Shown piece by piece: positions 29,989 to 39,426 of a stretch of DNA of 64,000 nt (its first letter is position 1; every line of letters starts with the position of its first letter). Location: NCBI RefSeq assembly GCF_001640025.1, contig NC_031673.1, positions 1,922,001 to 1,986,000 on the forward strand. Reading direction: 5' to 3'. Source of the stretch: Sugiyamaella lignohabitans. Taxonomy: Eukaryota; Ascomycota; Dipodascomycetes; Dipodascales; Trichomonascaceae. Both the position numbers and the translations under genes were made by a program. The notes under the pieces were generated by a model. It made no database searches. It was not told where the DNA came from and was given only the letters and a program-made list of their open reading frames with translations.

Positions 29989-32046
29989 TCACTGCCTGTG
30001 AGAAGATGACGGAGCCTTGTCGTCCCAATAATCGCCAGGGTCGAATCCAGGAATTCGGTTAAACACATTAGGTGGTTCCTCATCGTCGTCTCCCTGAGTA
30101 TCATGACTATAGACATGTTGATTTGCCAGTTGCGATGGGGCTTCATCATTTCTTTGTACGACAACATACAGATCATCATCATCCGAATCATCATCGTCGA
30201 TGTTTTCGTTATTATTAATGATAGCATTCATATTGTGGTTCATATTGTTCATGTTGCTAACATCATTGATCCTGTTGACATTGCTGATGCTGTTGCTAGC
30301 ATTGTGGTATCCTTCCCTTGCATTCATTTGACCCTGGGGAGAGTTTACAAATGCATTCTCACCAACAGAGAGACCAGATGCTCGAAGAACACTACTGCTC
30401 TGCTTGACAGGATGGATAAATCTCTGCAACCGATCATCAATTGTAATAACAGTTGTCAAATCGGGCTGTGGTGTAGGAAATCCCATGCCCGGTGACTGTG
30501 ATGGGCTCAAAGAGATATCATCACCACCAATCTGACCACTAGCTTTTCTTCTTGTACCATCCTCATTACTAAAACCAGCATAGTTATTGGCCCCAGAATT
30601 ATCAGTACCTTGCATTTCTGATAAATCAACATCTGAAGTCTGCATTCTTCGGGTGCTATTATAATTTGTCCACAAACTAGCTGGACTAGCACCTACACGA
30701 AAGATATGTTGCCATTTTGTCCATGAAAAGTCGAGCAATGGAGACTTTATTTTAGCCACCACCCAGCCTTTAATTTTGGCTTTGGAACCTGGATCTGAGC
30801 TACTCGTAACACTGTCACCTCCGTTGTCAGTACTATTTGATCCTCTAAACTGTGTCACTAGCTTGGATTTAAATTCCAACGCCATCTCATCTTCATAAAC
30901 TTGACGACCCATAATCCCGTTTCTTTGCTCCTGTTTCTCATAAAGCTCTATAGCATCAAGCCAATCCCACAAAACCACGGTAGCAGCGCCATTCGATATA
31001 TATACACAGTATACCGCCCAGCCAATGATCCACCTGGATGAAAAAAGGCCAATAAACACCAATGGAGCAACCAAAGTAGCTGTGGAAAAGAGTGCGATAA
31101 TATATGTCCTATCATTGTAAGCATATCTTGCTTTGCGCAATGAATAAGCCAACATACAAACAGCATAAACGGTAACGAAAACTATTTCAAAAGCATATGC
31201 CACTATTATCCACTGATTCTCATGTAGTCTAGTGGCATTTAACGACCTATTTCTGTCGACAAAAAGTCCTATGCTCCAGAAAATTATCTCTAATATCAAC
31301 AGTATTCCACCCACAATCTTCACCATTAGTACTTCTTTTCTTGGCCCGAATATTCGTAAAACTATCTGAATGTGAGCCAGCCACATAATGGCCTGAACAA
31401 TGACAGCCGGAATCTCAAAAGAAAGTGCTCCAAGAGTGGCTTTTTGAAGTTCAAACGAGTCTTGGTATCCTGCTGCATACTGATTGTCGAGCTCGTTAAA
31501 TGCTTGTGCGAGTGTAGCTGTTAAAAGAGCAGCTAATGCTAAAGTCGAGAATTTTTGTAGCCAGGGTCTTTTCTTAGTCGATATGATAAGAAGGATGAGT
31601 AGCAACCACCCGAGAACAGTAGCACCCGCTAAAGTATAGATAACAGGTGCAACACTACCGTAAAACGGACTTCTCATGGAGTAATATGAATCCGTATCAT
31701 CGTTGTCTGCTTCTGTTTTTTGTTGAAGCTCAGAGCCTGATATCGGCGATGCGATATCTTTAGAGTTCAAGTAATCTTCAAGGGAGTCCGAAGACAACTG
31801 ATCGCTCCTGGAAAGATTCTGATTCTTATCACATCCAACCAGATAAATACCCGAGTTGGTTATGAAAAGGGTTTCATTATTCAGCGAAATCGTTCCTACT
31901 GGAATGGCAAGCTGTTTACAATCCGACTCAGAACCGCTTTTTTCTGATGGAGGAGGAGGGGGAGGTGGCATATCTCCAAGAAGAGAAGGTGCAGGTGGAG
32001 CCGGCTGCTTCCTCGGTGGAATCCACACAAACCCTGGGCCTTCCAT
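29989..32046 (-). CDS. RIM21: pH-response sensor, PalH/Rim21 family
   Basis: This 685-residue plasma-membrane protein senses alkaline pH and starts the Rim101/PacC cascade through ESCRT components. The first ATG (32046) follows non-ATG in-frame codons. A Pro-rich N-terminus (about 10-40) precedes seven hydrophobic segments between about 130 and 380. Family motifs are RPWLQKFSTLALAALL, GYQDSFELQKATLGAL, a loop with FGPRKEVLMVKIVGG, and VLWDWLDAIELYEKQEQRNGIMGRQVYEDE after the last segment. The long cytosolic tail (about 420-685) is Asn/Ser-rich with an acidic DDDDSDDDD run and ends in a Pro/Ser-rich stretch, where arrestin-like Rim8 would bind. VPS60, an ESCRT-III relative, lies 9 kb away, without evidence of a functional cluster. 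Confidence 0.92.
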   Translation of the reverse strand: MEGPGFVWIPPRKQPAPPAPSLLGDMPPPPPPPSEKSGSESDCKQLAIPVGTISLNNETLFITNSGIYLVGCDKNQNLSRSDQLSSDSLEDYLNSKDIASPISGSELQQKTEADNDDTDSYYSMRSPFYGSVAPVIYTLAGATVLGWLLLILLIISTKKRPWLQKFSTLALAALLTATLAQAFNELDNQYAAGYQDSFELQKATLGALSFEIPAVIVQAIMWLAHIQIVLRIFGPRKEVLMVKIVGGILLILEIIFWSIGLFVDRNRSLNATRLHENQWIIVAYAFEIVFVTVYAVCMLAYSLRKARYAYNDRTYIIALFSTATLVAPLVFIGLFSSRWIIGWAVYCVYISNGAATVVLWDWLDAIELYEKQEQRNGIMGRQVYEDEMALEFKSKLVTQFRGSNSTDNGGDSVTSSSDPGSKAKIKGWVVAKIKSPLLDFSWTKWQHIFRVGASPASLWTNYNSTRRMQTSDVDLSEMQGTDNSGANNYAGFSNEDGTRRKASGQIGGDDISLSPSQSPGMGFPTPQPDLTTVITIDDRLQRFIHPVKQSSSVLRASGLSVGENAFVNSPQGQMNAREGYHNASNSISNVNRINDVSNMNNMNHNMNAIINNNENIDDDDSDDDDLYVVVQRNDEAPSQLANQHVYSHDTQGDDDEEPPNVFNRIPGFDPGDYWDDKAPSSSHRQ

Positions 32047-32659
32047 ATTGAAATTAAAAAGTAAATAACCAGCACACAAAGTGTGTGACAGTAACAGATT
32101 TAAACCAAGTCCACAACTACTTGTATTAAGGGCTTATTGATTCTGAAACCAAACTTGAAATAAAATTAGACCTGATGCAAGCTGCTGCTGTTATTATTAA
32201 ATACCTTCGTATACCAGCTATGCATACAAACCATGACTCTAAGAAAGAGTCAAATGATATATGTACCGAGATAAGCAGCGTGAGCTTTACAGCCTAGTCT
32301 ACGCTTGGATCCAACTGTTACTTCGAGCTCTCGGTTTCGTGATCTTCGTTTGGGAAGCGGTCTCAACCGTTGCACGATGCCTTAATTAATCTGAGTCTGA
32401 CCCTAACCCGAATACGATTTCAAGGGTCCTCTTGATCATAATTCGGTGTATCGTGATACGATTTTTGAAGCGGTTTATAAAAAATATATGAGGACAGGAT
32501 ATAGTTGGGATGAGAGATACAATTGGAATAATAAGTCGAGATTGGAAATGTGAAGAAAACTTTAGGGCTGAGATCTAGCTGCAATCAGCTGCAAGAACTC
32601 AGTGGTCCGTGCGGTATATTTGAAAAATACATTACAAAATAATAATATATTATATACAA
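32047..32659. promoter_or_regulatory. RIM21 upstream region
   Basis: 613 bp between RIM21 and the downstream end of the mannosyltransferase gene, both on the minus strand. No gene, RNA gene or notable repeat was seen. Confidence 0.5.
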
Positions 32660-34675
32660 TTAGGCAGAGTTGGTGGTATTTACCAACCAAGCATAGTGCC
32701 TGGCAGCTTCAGAGCACATGTATGACATATCAGCATCTTTCCAGTCTCTAAAATTAGCGCCCATTTTAGGCATGTCGCAAGCCTCCCAAACAACTTCACG
32801 CCACATCAGCAGCTCAAAATCTTGATGCTCTAGAGCTGGCGATTTCCCAGCAGGACCACAGAATCGAATACGGGTCTCGTCAGATTGGAAGACATCCTTT
32901 TCTTCTCCTTCAAGAAGTAATCGAAGGTTTAGTTTAAACACGTTGAAGTGAACAAAAAGGATACGCGGTATCCAAGTTTCAGGCTGGGCTTTTAGAACAT
33001 GCTTCTCATAATCGTCGTAGGGAAGGGCCTGCATCATACCAACTCCCTTATATATTCCGTTAGGACGGACCATTCCTGTTGTTATTAGAGGACTTTTGAT
33101 TTGGTGTACAGTTGCGTTCAGCGCTCTTGCTGCAGCAATGTAGGTTTCTTTATCGCCTTCTCCAGGACCCCCTTGTGATAATAATTTGTAGTAGGCATTG
33201 AAGCCATTCAGGTTGTAATAAATAGAAAGAAGTAATGTCTTGTAGTGCTTTGACTTGGAAATCATTAGTTGACCCGACTCAGAGGTTTTGTTAGGAATGG
33301 CATTCTCCAGATCGGCCTCAGGAACCAGATTCGGGTCTGTGATAGATAAATCACCTCTTACCCGATCTCCTAACTCGATGCCGGCAATATCGTAGAAATC
33401 AGGTGATACAGTTCTATCCCAGTAATCGGGCCATACAACGTATCCAGTACTGTTGAATGGCTCTTGATGAAGTGACTGTTCAACGTCTCGGAAGAGCATG
33501 TTATCTGAGTCCATGAAAATGACATTTTCAAAAGACGAGGCTAGAATTGCCAAAGACTTGAACTGATATGAATGAATATCAAACGACCGAAAAAAGTTGT
33601 CGCCATAGACATCCTGAAGGATGAAACATCTGGCACCGAGACTTGGTAGAACTTTGCTGCAAATATCAGGTTCATATTCGTCTTTATTGGCCATAAAAAC
33701 CTCGACAGGAATGTCAGGCGATACTCGTCGTAACATTTTCAGAGCAGCTACCATTACAGGAAGATAAGCCCCTCCTGAAGTGAATACCACACCACTACCA
33801 TTAAACATTCCCTCGGGGTACGAAGATGGTATACTTTTTACAAAGTTACGGTGTGACTCAGTAAGTTTGGCTTTATCGTCATCACCAACAACAAGGAAAT
33901 TCGACAATTCCTCCTTTGTAGACTTTTCATCTGACTGTTGTACCGTTTTGTCGTACTTGTATTTATTCAGGGGTTCGATATTCGGTCGGTTGTCTTCGAA
34001 TATGGAAAGTAATGACCTGATGTAAAGAATGCGCTGGACTTCAATCTGGGCCCAAGTTGTTTTTGTTTCGGAAGTGGTTTTGGGTTCGAATGGTCTTGAC
34101 GGCCGCCTGGCTGTTCCAGTTGGGGATCTTGTGGTGTTTGGCAATACATTGTGGGTTTTTGTGCTGCTGATACTGGTGGTCTCTATGGGACCAGAACTGC
34201 GGTGAGTTACTAGAAATGAAGATAGTATAGTCGGGTTCGAACTGGTAGTGATAGGTTCATGATTAGCTCGATTTTGGTCTTCCGAGCTGTAAATATTGCC
34301 GGATTCATCCTTTGATCCAGACCCGTCCTCCTTGTCATTTTCTTGCTCAACTTTATTTGCAGGCTCTGATTCGGGCTCGGCCACTGAATCAGATTCACCT
34401 TCAGCTTCCGAATCAATATTTCCCCCTGAAGCTGAAGGCGAGTTGGGTCTATGCAGTTCTTCTGATCCTAGAGTTGTATCTGGCACCGAAGCTCCCGGAT
34501 CAAGTACCTGTGAAGTGGTATCTATATCGGTCGGACTATGAAATGGTTCCGTTGGTACAACACGCGACAGCTGGCGGCCTGTATTGTTGAAATGCCAGAA
34601 ACCATAGCTTAGGAATAACAGACCAGCTGCGACAACCAACAGGCACTTGGTACGGAGTTCTCTTATACTCGTCAT
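32660..34675 (-). CDS. Golgi mannosyltransferase, MNN2/MNN5 type (GT71)
   Basis: This 671-residue type II membrane protein probably adds alpha-1,2-mannose branches to the outer chain of N-glycans in the Golgi. A short cytosolic tail and one anchor (about 12-28, CLLVVAAGLLFLSYGFWHF) are followed by a Ser/Thr/Glu-rich stem (about 40-230). The catalytic domain has GSGVVFTSGGAYLPVMVAALKML, VIFMDSDNMLF with the DxD-like metal site, SGQLMISKSKHYKTLLL, and GEGDKETYIAAA. These fit the Mnn2/Mnn5 branch of GT71 better than the alpha-1,3 Mnn1 branch. Which paralogue it is cannot be told here. Confidence 0.9.
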   Translation of the reverse strand: MTSIRELRTKCLLVVAAGLLFLSYGFWHFNNTGRQLSRVVPTEPFHSPTDIDTTSQVLDPGASVPDTTLGSEELHRPNSPSASGGNIDSEAEGESDSVAEPESEPANKVEQENDKEDGSGSKDESGNIYSSEDQNRANHEPITTSSNPTILSSFLVTHRSSGPIETTSISSTKTHNVLPNTTRSPTGTARRPSRPFEPKTTSETKTTWAQIEVQRILYIRSLLSIFEDNRPNIEPLNKYKYDKTVQQSDEKSTKEELSNFLVVGDDDKAKLTESHRNFVKSIPSSYPEGMFNGSGVVFTSGGAYLPVMVAALKMLRRVSPDIPVEVFMANKDEYEPDICSKVLPSLGARCFILQDVYGDNFFRSFDIHSYQFKSLAILASSFENVIFMDSDNMLFRDVEQSLHQEPFNSTGYVVWPDYWDRTVSPDFYDIAGIELGDRVRGDLSITDPNLVPEADLENAIPNKTSESGQLMISKSKHYKTLLLSIYYNLNGFNAYYKLLSQGGPGEGDKETYIAAARALNATVHQIKSPLITTGMVRPNGIYKGVGMMQALPYDDYEKHVLKAQPETWIPRILFVHFNVFKLNLRLLLEGEEKDVFQSDETRIRFCGPAGKSPALEHQDFELLMWREVVWEACDMPKMGANFRDWKDADMSYMCSEAARHYAWLVNTTNSA

Positions 34676-35556
34676 GAGCTCGTCTCACGTTATGAAATGA
34701 AATCAAACTGATTTAGGAGATGTGAATTTTATGGACAGAGCAGGCAAAATCAAAAATAGTCAACAAAATCCACTAGTAAAACAATCAAACGAAGGTCACG
34801 GATTTGATAGATAATCCAGGTTAGAATCCACAGTGGGACTAAGCAAAAAACAAACTAGTTAATAAAGCAGAATCAAAGAGAGGCAAAATGAAAGAACTAA
34901 GGGCAGTTTAGGACTAAATATATCAACGTCACAAATCCTGTCAAAACACCATTACCCAAAACGTGTGTTTATGCACATCCCTGCCATTATCTGTTTAAGG
35001 GATCCGTAATAGCAACTGGCATTGCTGCACTACTCAATCCGGACAAATACGGACGGACGTATGTCCCACGCTAAGACCCAATTCTCTGGACATCATCCAA
35101 CAGTTAGCGTGAAACCTTCTTTAACAGCCGACAAAGACGCCACTAAGCGACGGGCTAAAATATGTTAACTAGCCGACGTCAAATGTATTGCATATCAATA
35201 TAATATCTTTTGAGCCTAATATATTGGCGACAGCGCGAAATCTTGTCGTGCCGATCTTATACAGCAGCTGCAAGATCGACGTTGCTAATCCGGCATGCAG
35301 GCTAACTTTGACCCCTGAAATATACATATGTGAGGCCTTGGGGGATTCTGACCCTGATATAAAGATGGTCTTATCTCCGACCCGGGTAGATTTTTCTACT
35401 TTCTTTAAAATATCTGACATCTACCTCTAGTCCCGAAATTTGAATGTGGTTTATCTGAAACAGCATCAGGGATAAATTATCGTTAGACATGATCTTAGTA
35501 ACACGTGACAAGAGCGAGTATTGAACCTCGAAGTCAGTGTCCTTGTACCAACTGGC
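34676..35556. other. Intergenic region upstream of the 5S rRNA gene
   Basis: About 0.9 kb without a supported gene. Near 35500-35556 the reverse strand has a degenerate tRNA-like pattern (AGTTGGTA D-arm-like, GGTTCAATAC B-box-like) but no closed cloverleaf. I do not call it a tRNA. Confidence 0.45.
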
Positions 35557-35676
35557 AGCTACGACCAAATCCAGAGCAGAGCAAGATTTCCCGTCCGATC
35601 AATCGTATTTAAGCCTCTGAGAGCCTTTCTAAGTAATGCCGTGGGAGACCAGGCGTGAACAAACGGTGTTGTAGCT
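35557..35676 (+). rRNA. 5S ribosomal RNA, dispersed copy
   Basis: Exactly 120 nt lie between the pairing ends AGCTACGAC (35557-35565) and GTTGTAGCT (35668-35676), which form helix I. Inside are CGACCA near the start, the highly conserved TTTCCCGTCCGATCA (about 35587-35601), TTTAAGCC and GAGAGCC of the internal control region, and GTGGGAGACC near the 3' part. Six T at about 35683-35688 can end pol III transcription. Two conserved positions are changed (AAGTAATG for GAGTAGTG; GGGAGACC for GGGTGACC), so it may be a variant. It lies outside any rDNA repeat, as in Yarrowia-type and filamentous fungi. Confidence 0.85.
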
Positions 35677-35787
35677 CACGTTCTTTTTTCCACATTGCAA
35701 GTAGGTAACCTCGCAAGATAGAGGTTCCATTTATACCCGGCACTACCCCCGGAACTTCCAATCCCAGACTCGGGCTCTCTTCACAAG

Positions 35788-35897
35788 AGACCCTGGTTGC
35801 ACTCGGCTCACCAAGCCACCAAGACCGCTGACAAAACGACTCGAGCGCAGCGAGAGGAGCAGTGGGGTCTGGGGCTAAGCCCCAGCCGCCGGAGGCA
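35788..35897 (+). repeat. Decayed foldback element, copy G (right half kept)
   Basis: The right half is intact (CGACTCGAGCGCAGCGAG, GGGGTCTGGGGC, CCGCCGGAGGCA). On the left only AGACCCTGGTTGC can still be matched, and the hairpin and outer arm are lost. Confidence 0.75.
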
Positions 35898-36265
35898 GCT
35901 TATTTCCGATGGCCTCGGTCACATCGGATAAATTCCCAGCAGCTACGACTTAATCCAGATACCAAAGACCATGCTTAAATCGTGCCATTTTAGAGTAGTT
36001 CGTGGTGTGTCAGCACGACGCGGTACCCGGGGGCCGCGCGGTAGGGGCTGAAAGTATACCCCCCCACAGCCGGCCCAGGTAGGCGAGACGGAAAAAGGAT
36101 GCGCCGTATGCGACCGAGGTTGGATAAGCAGCAGCCGGGGTAATCTCCGGTACCCCACTAACGGCGGTCCGGGTACTCGTATATATGTACATATATATAT
36201 CGAGAAGAACCTGGGGAATTTTCGATTTGACTTTTCATCAGCTTACTAAACTTTTAGAAATCACA
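35898..36265. promoter_or_regulatory. Upstream region of the enoyl-CoA isomerase
   Basis: A GC-rich patch (about 36020-36175) is followed by an alternating TATATA stretch (36180-36200). Just before the ATG, CTTACTAAACTTTTAG at 36242-36257 looks like a branch point plus acceptor. A 5'-UTR intron is possible, but I find no convincing donor. Confidence 0.45.
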
Positions 36266-37093
36266 ATGTCCGTATCAGTTGAAGACTCTATTCTCTACGA
36301 GGTCAAGGGAAAGACCGCTATTATTACTTTGAACCTACCCAAGGTGTTCAATGCGTTAGCTTTCGAGCACTACCAAAGACTCGATGAGTTGGTCCAAAAA
36401 GCAGCTAAAGACCCCAACACGGTTGTTACTCTGATCCAGAGTACTGGAAAGTTTTTCTCAGCTGGTGCTAATGTTAGCGGTGCTGGTCAAAGACCAACTG
36501 GAGACTATGTTGAAATGAGACGAAATTATATTGCAGGATTTGGTGCGCGTAACCTTTCCATCACCGAGACTTTTTACAACCACCCCAAGGTTTTGGTTGT
36601 CGCACTCAATGGACCAGTTATCGGACTCAGTGCTGCTTTAGTGGCTTTGGCTGACTTTATTTATGCAGTTGATTCCACTTTCCTACTGACACCATTTGCC
36701 AATATTGGTTTGGTGGCCGAAGGTGCTAGTTCTTACACTCTTCTTCAACGTCTTGGCTGGTCCAAGGCTAGTGAAGCTCTTTTAGCATCAAGACCCATTG
36801 ATGCTAAGACGCTAGCTGATAGAGGTTTCATCAATGAATTGTTCAAGAAGTCTGATTTCAAGTCTGTTGAAGAGTTCAATGCCAAGGTTCTGTCTATCAT
36901 TGAGAACAGTTTCAGCCACTTGGACCACGATTCTGTCAAGGATATTAAGCAACTTCTTCTTTTGTCTATGAGATCCAACCTCCAAGTTGCTAATAGTACT
37001 GAAGTCATTGGCGGTATTGAGAAGTTCTCACTTGGAATTCCTCAAAAGCGATTTGCTGCCTTGGCTGCTAAGAAACTCAAGCATAAGCTTTAA
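36266..37093 (+). CDS. Peroxisomal enoyl-CoA isomerase/hydratase family (ECI1-like)
   Basis: This 275-residue crotonase-fold protein most likely moves double bonds in unsaturated fatty acyl-CoA during beta-oxidation. Features are SAGANVSGAG (about 65-74, acyl-CoA and oxyanion loop), NGPVIGLSAALVALADFIYA (about 115-134), and Glu152 in GLVAEGASSYTLL at the place of the isomerase catalytic Glu. The C-terminus ends KHKL, so the tripeptide HKL is a plausible PTS1 peroxisome signal. The ATG at 36266 is the usual family start; an upstream non-ATG extension is unlikely. A degenerate copy of its last codons follows. Exact reaction (isomerase versus dienoyl isomerase) is inferred from similarity to Eci1. 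Confidence 0.87.
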   Translation: MSVSVEDSILYEVKGKTAIITLNLPKVFNALAFEHYQRLDELVQKAAKDPNTVVTLIQSTGKFFSAGANVSGAGQRPTGDYVEMRRNYIAGFGARNLSITETFYNHPKVLVVALNGPVIGLSAALVALADFIYAVDSTFLLTPFANIGLVAEGASSYTLLQRLGWSKASEALLASRPIDAKTLADRGFINELFKKSDFKSVEEFNAKVLSIIENSFSHLDHDSVKDIKQLLLLSMRSNLQVANSTEVIGGIEKFSLGIPQKRFAALAAKKLKHKL

Positions 37094-37146
37094 GCTAGAA
37101 TTAGATAGCATGATAGTAAATGAATGATAAATACAGTAACGATAGT

Positions 37147-37287
37147 GAGAAGTTCTCTCTTGGAATCCTCAAAATCTATTTGCAAAAGTGATTTGCTGCA
37201 ATGGCTAGTAAGAGTCAAGCATAAGCTTTAAAATTGGAAGCTACAATTAGATAGCATAATAATAAATAATGATAAATACAGAATCTA
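37147..37287 (+). pseudogene. Decayed duplicate of the isomerase gene tail
   Basis: The segment repeats 37019-37140 with substitutions and small indels. GAGAAGTTCTC-CTTGGAAT is followed by CTCAAAA, then GATTTGCTGC-TGGCT, then TCAAGCATAAGCTTTAA, then the same 3'-flank words (AATTAGATAGCAT, ATGATAAATACAG). The coding frame is broken by a missing base and an inserted stretch. Only the last ~25 codons plus 3' flank remain, so it is a fragment of a tandem copy or a small local duplication. Confidence 0.8.
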
Positions 37288-37302
37288 GAGATGAACGGTT
37301 GC

Positions 37303-38808
37303 TCACCTGAGAGTTTCGACTCGTCGATCTTCGACATCATCGACTTCCGAAGTCGTCAGCACTGGCACGTATATCTCTTCTCCAGATACCACTTCAGGCC
37401 GTTTTACAACAGGTTTACTGTCCTTTTTGTTGATGGAGATATTAGCAAGCAGAATAAACGCTACAAATATGACCGCCATCAACCCTCTACGAGTGGTCTG
37501 CCATCTCAACCCTTCAATTTCCGACTTGACATCGGAATTGATCTCGATGGTGATTTTATTGTTGAGTTCCTGGATTTTGAGCTGAATTGCATTCTCCTCG
37601 GCTCTAGTTGCATTTTTGCGCTCGTTTATCTCCATATCTATTTCCATCTTCAAAGTATTCATAACTTCGTCAATTTCATGCTGGAGAAGCTCCACATCTC
37701 GTTGTAGCCGACCAAGATCGGCTCTAAATTGCTCAGCTTGAGCCTGACGAGACGTCTGAATCTCATTCTTGAGTTCAGAACAGGCTGCTTCAAAAAGGTA
37801 TGCTTCATTTTCAGCAGCCCACTGAGGAATAGCATTTTCTTGACACTCAGTTAGCGCTCGGGACAGCAAATCTCTCATGGTTCGCATCAAAACGTCAGCT
37901 TGACCAGACGTGTAGCCCGAATACTTCAAACTTGAATATATCTTTTGAGTGTCGAAATACTGGAAATATCTCTGCGATTGAAACGCATCCTCATTTCCAG
38001 AGCCTTCAGATCTCTCAGTAGGCAGAGCAATCTCAATCGACGTAGTAGGCTCTGTAAACGATCCGGTGCTATTTCCTGGGTTAAACAGATTATCTGACCC
38101 AACAGCAGCAGCATTACCGGATCCAGAACTTTCAGGAGTATTTAAATAGGAATTCATACCAATTGGAGTCTGGTCTTGACTCGAGCTACCAGTCACATGT
38201 TCTTCAGGTTGAGGATCGGTATTTGCACCCTGATTCTGACTCTGATTTTGCGTTTCTCTATCACCAGTCGAGCCTTCTTCCCTCTTTTCAGCCTTATTAT
38301 CGCTATTAGACTCATTACTTGTTTCACTCTGCTGTTTCTGATTCTCGTCTCCACTGTTCTTATCCTGAGAGGATTCCGTCGACACTTGCTTGTCGCTCTG
38401 ATTCTTTTCGTTTTGTTTCTGATTTTGAGCTGTCATATGTAAAGGACGACTACTAGCATCGATCTTGCCATTGTTCCAGTTCGATTTCTCTCCGCCAGGC
38501 TCCGACATGTCTACTGAAGGCGGTGGCCCACTAGCAAACGTTCTATTAAACACTCTAACATGATTCAAGCTACGACCAACAAAACTCGATTTCAAATCCC
38601 CTTTGATCCCATTCACATAATCAACATTTCTGCTGGATGACAAACTTCTTCTCACAATAACACTTCCCAGACCGACCTGGATACTACTGGTATCGATAGC
38701 CGCCGGGGCAAGACGAGCCCCAGATGCTCGTAATAACGGCTCTGCTAGCCGCCCGACACACCGGCTTCCTGATAACACGGTCTTTCGCTTCGCACAGGTC
38801 GCTATCAT
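37303..38808 (-). CDS. Mitochondrial coiled-coil protein, FMP32/MCUR1 (CCDC90) family
   Basis: The 501 residues begin with an Arg/Ser-rich presequence (MIATCAKRKTVLSGSRCVGR). The protein belongs to the family of inner-membrane proteins linked to proline use and cytochrome oxidase assembly in yeast, and to MCUR1 in animals. Residues about 100-275 are low complexity (Gln, Asn, Ser). The conserved domain begins FDTQKIYSSLKYSGYTSGQADVLMRTM (about 285-310). A long coiled coil follows (about 325-430), then a membrane segment, GLMAVIFVAFILLANISI (about 444-461). The ATG at 38808 is preferred over an upstream GTG. The low-complexity insert makes it longer than S. cerevisiae Fmp32. Its stop lies 15 bp from the decayed isomerase tail. 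Confidence 0.85.
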   Translation of the reverse strand: MIATCAKRKTVLSGSRCVGRLAEPLLRASGARLAPAAIDTSSIQVGLGSVIVRRSLSSSRNVDYVNGIKGDLKSSFVGRSLNHVRVFNRTFASGPPPSVDMSEPGGEKSNWNNGKIDASSRPLHMTAQNQKQNEKNQSDKQVSTESSQDKNSGDENQKQQSETSNESNSDNKAEKREEGSTGDRETQNQSQNQGANTDPQPEEHVTGSSSQDQTPIGMNSYLNTPESSGSGNAAAVGSDNLFNPGNSTGSFTEPTTSIEIALPTERSEGSGNEDAFQSQRYFQYFDTQKIYSSLKYSGYTSGQADVLMRTMRDLLSRALTECQENAIPQWAAENEAYLFEAACSELKNEIQTSRQAQAEQFRADLGRLQRDVELLQHEIDEVMNTLKMEIDMEINERKNATRAEENAIQLKIQELNNKITIEINSDVKSEIEGLRWQTTRRGLMAVIFVAFILLANISINKKDSKPVVKRPEVVSGEEIYVPVLTTSEVDDVEDRRVETLR

Positions 38809-39037
38809 TGCCAATTCCACACAATCTCACAGTACAGCAACGAAACGAATCCACTCTTTTCTCTGTGTTTCACTTGATTCTCTCAGTCAGCAAGTTTAAA
38901 TAGCCAACTCAATTCCCTGCATGTATCAGACCTGCCGTATGATACCGCGCCGTTTCTACCCGTTTCTGGCCGTGACCTAACCTGATGAGCTCGATCGGCC
39001 GAACTCAGGGGTTCCAGGGTCCTTCGTGGGGTGCACT

Positions 39038-39177
39038 TGCCTCCGGCGGCTGGGGCTCCGCCCCAGACCCTGGTTGCTCCTGCTTCGCAGGAGATGGCTG
39101 GGACTGTCGACAGAACCGACTCGAGCGGAGCGAGAGGAGCAGCGGGGTCTGGGGCGCAGCCCCAGCCGCCGGAGGCA
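39038..39177 (+). repeat. GC-rich foldback element, copy H
   Basis: Full forward copy in the divergent promoter between the FMP32-like gene and COQ3. The outer flanks carry an additional imperfect inverted repeat (ACTCAGGGGTTCCAGGG at about 39003-39019 against TCCCAGAACCCGAGT at about 39211-39225). CTCAGGGG is at 39004-39011. Confidence 0.85.
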
Positions 39178-39426
39178 GAGCCCGTTCTCATGTAAACCGG
39201 TCTTTGATTTTCCCAGAACCCGAGTCCCCTGTCACTGGGACTGAATTGGTCCGCCAGTGAGTGTGGTTGATAGAATTTTCGGTTAAGTGCCGGGTGAGAG
39301 TTGAAGCGCCAGACTCGGGCCTGGTCAAGGTTCATGGTGCGGCTAGCTGGTGAAGAGTCGTGAATGCAGCTGATCACAGTAGGTGATCAGACATAATCGC
39401 AAGTGAATTGATTAGAGATTTTTATC

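Noticed and set aside
35500..35560. tRNA-like pattern on the minus strand next to the 5S gene
   Set aside because: D-arm-like and B-box-like words are present, but T and acceptor stems do not close, and the upstream part would overlap the 5S gene.
36242..36265. 5'-UTR intron before the isomerase ATG
   Set aside because: A branch-point/acceptor-like string is present, but no convincing donor was found upstream.
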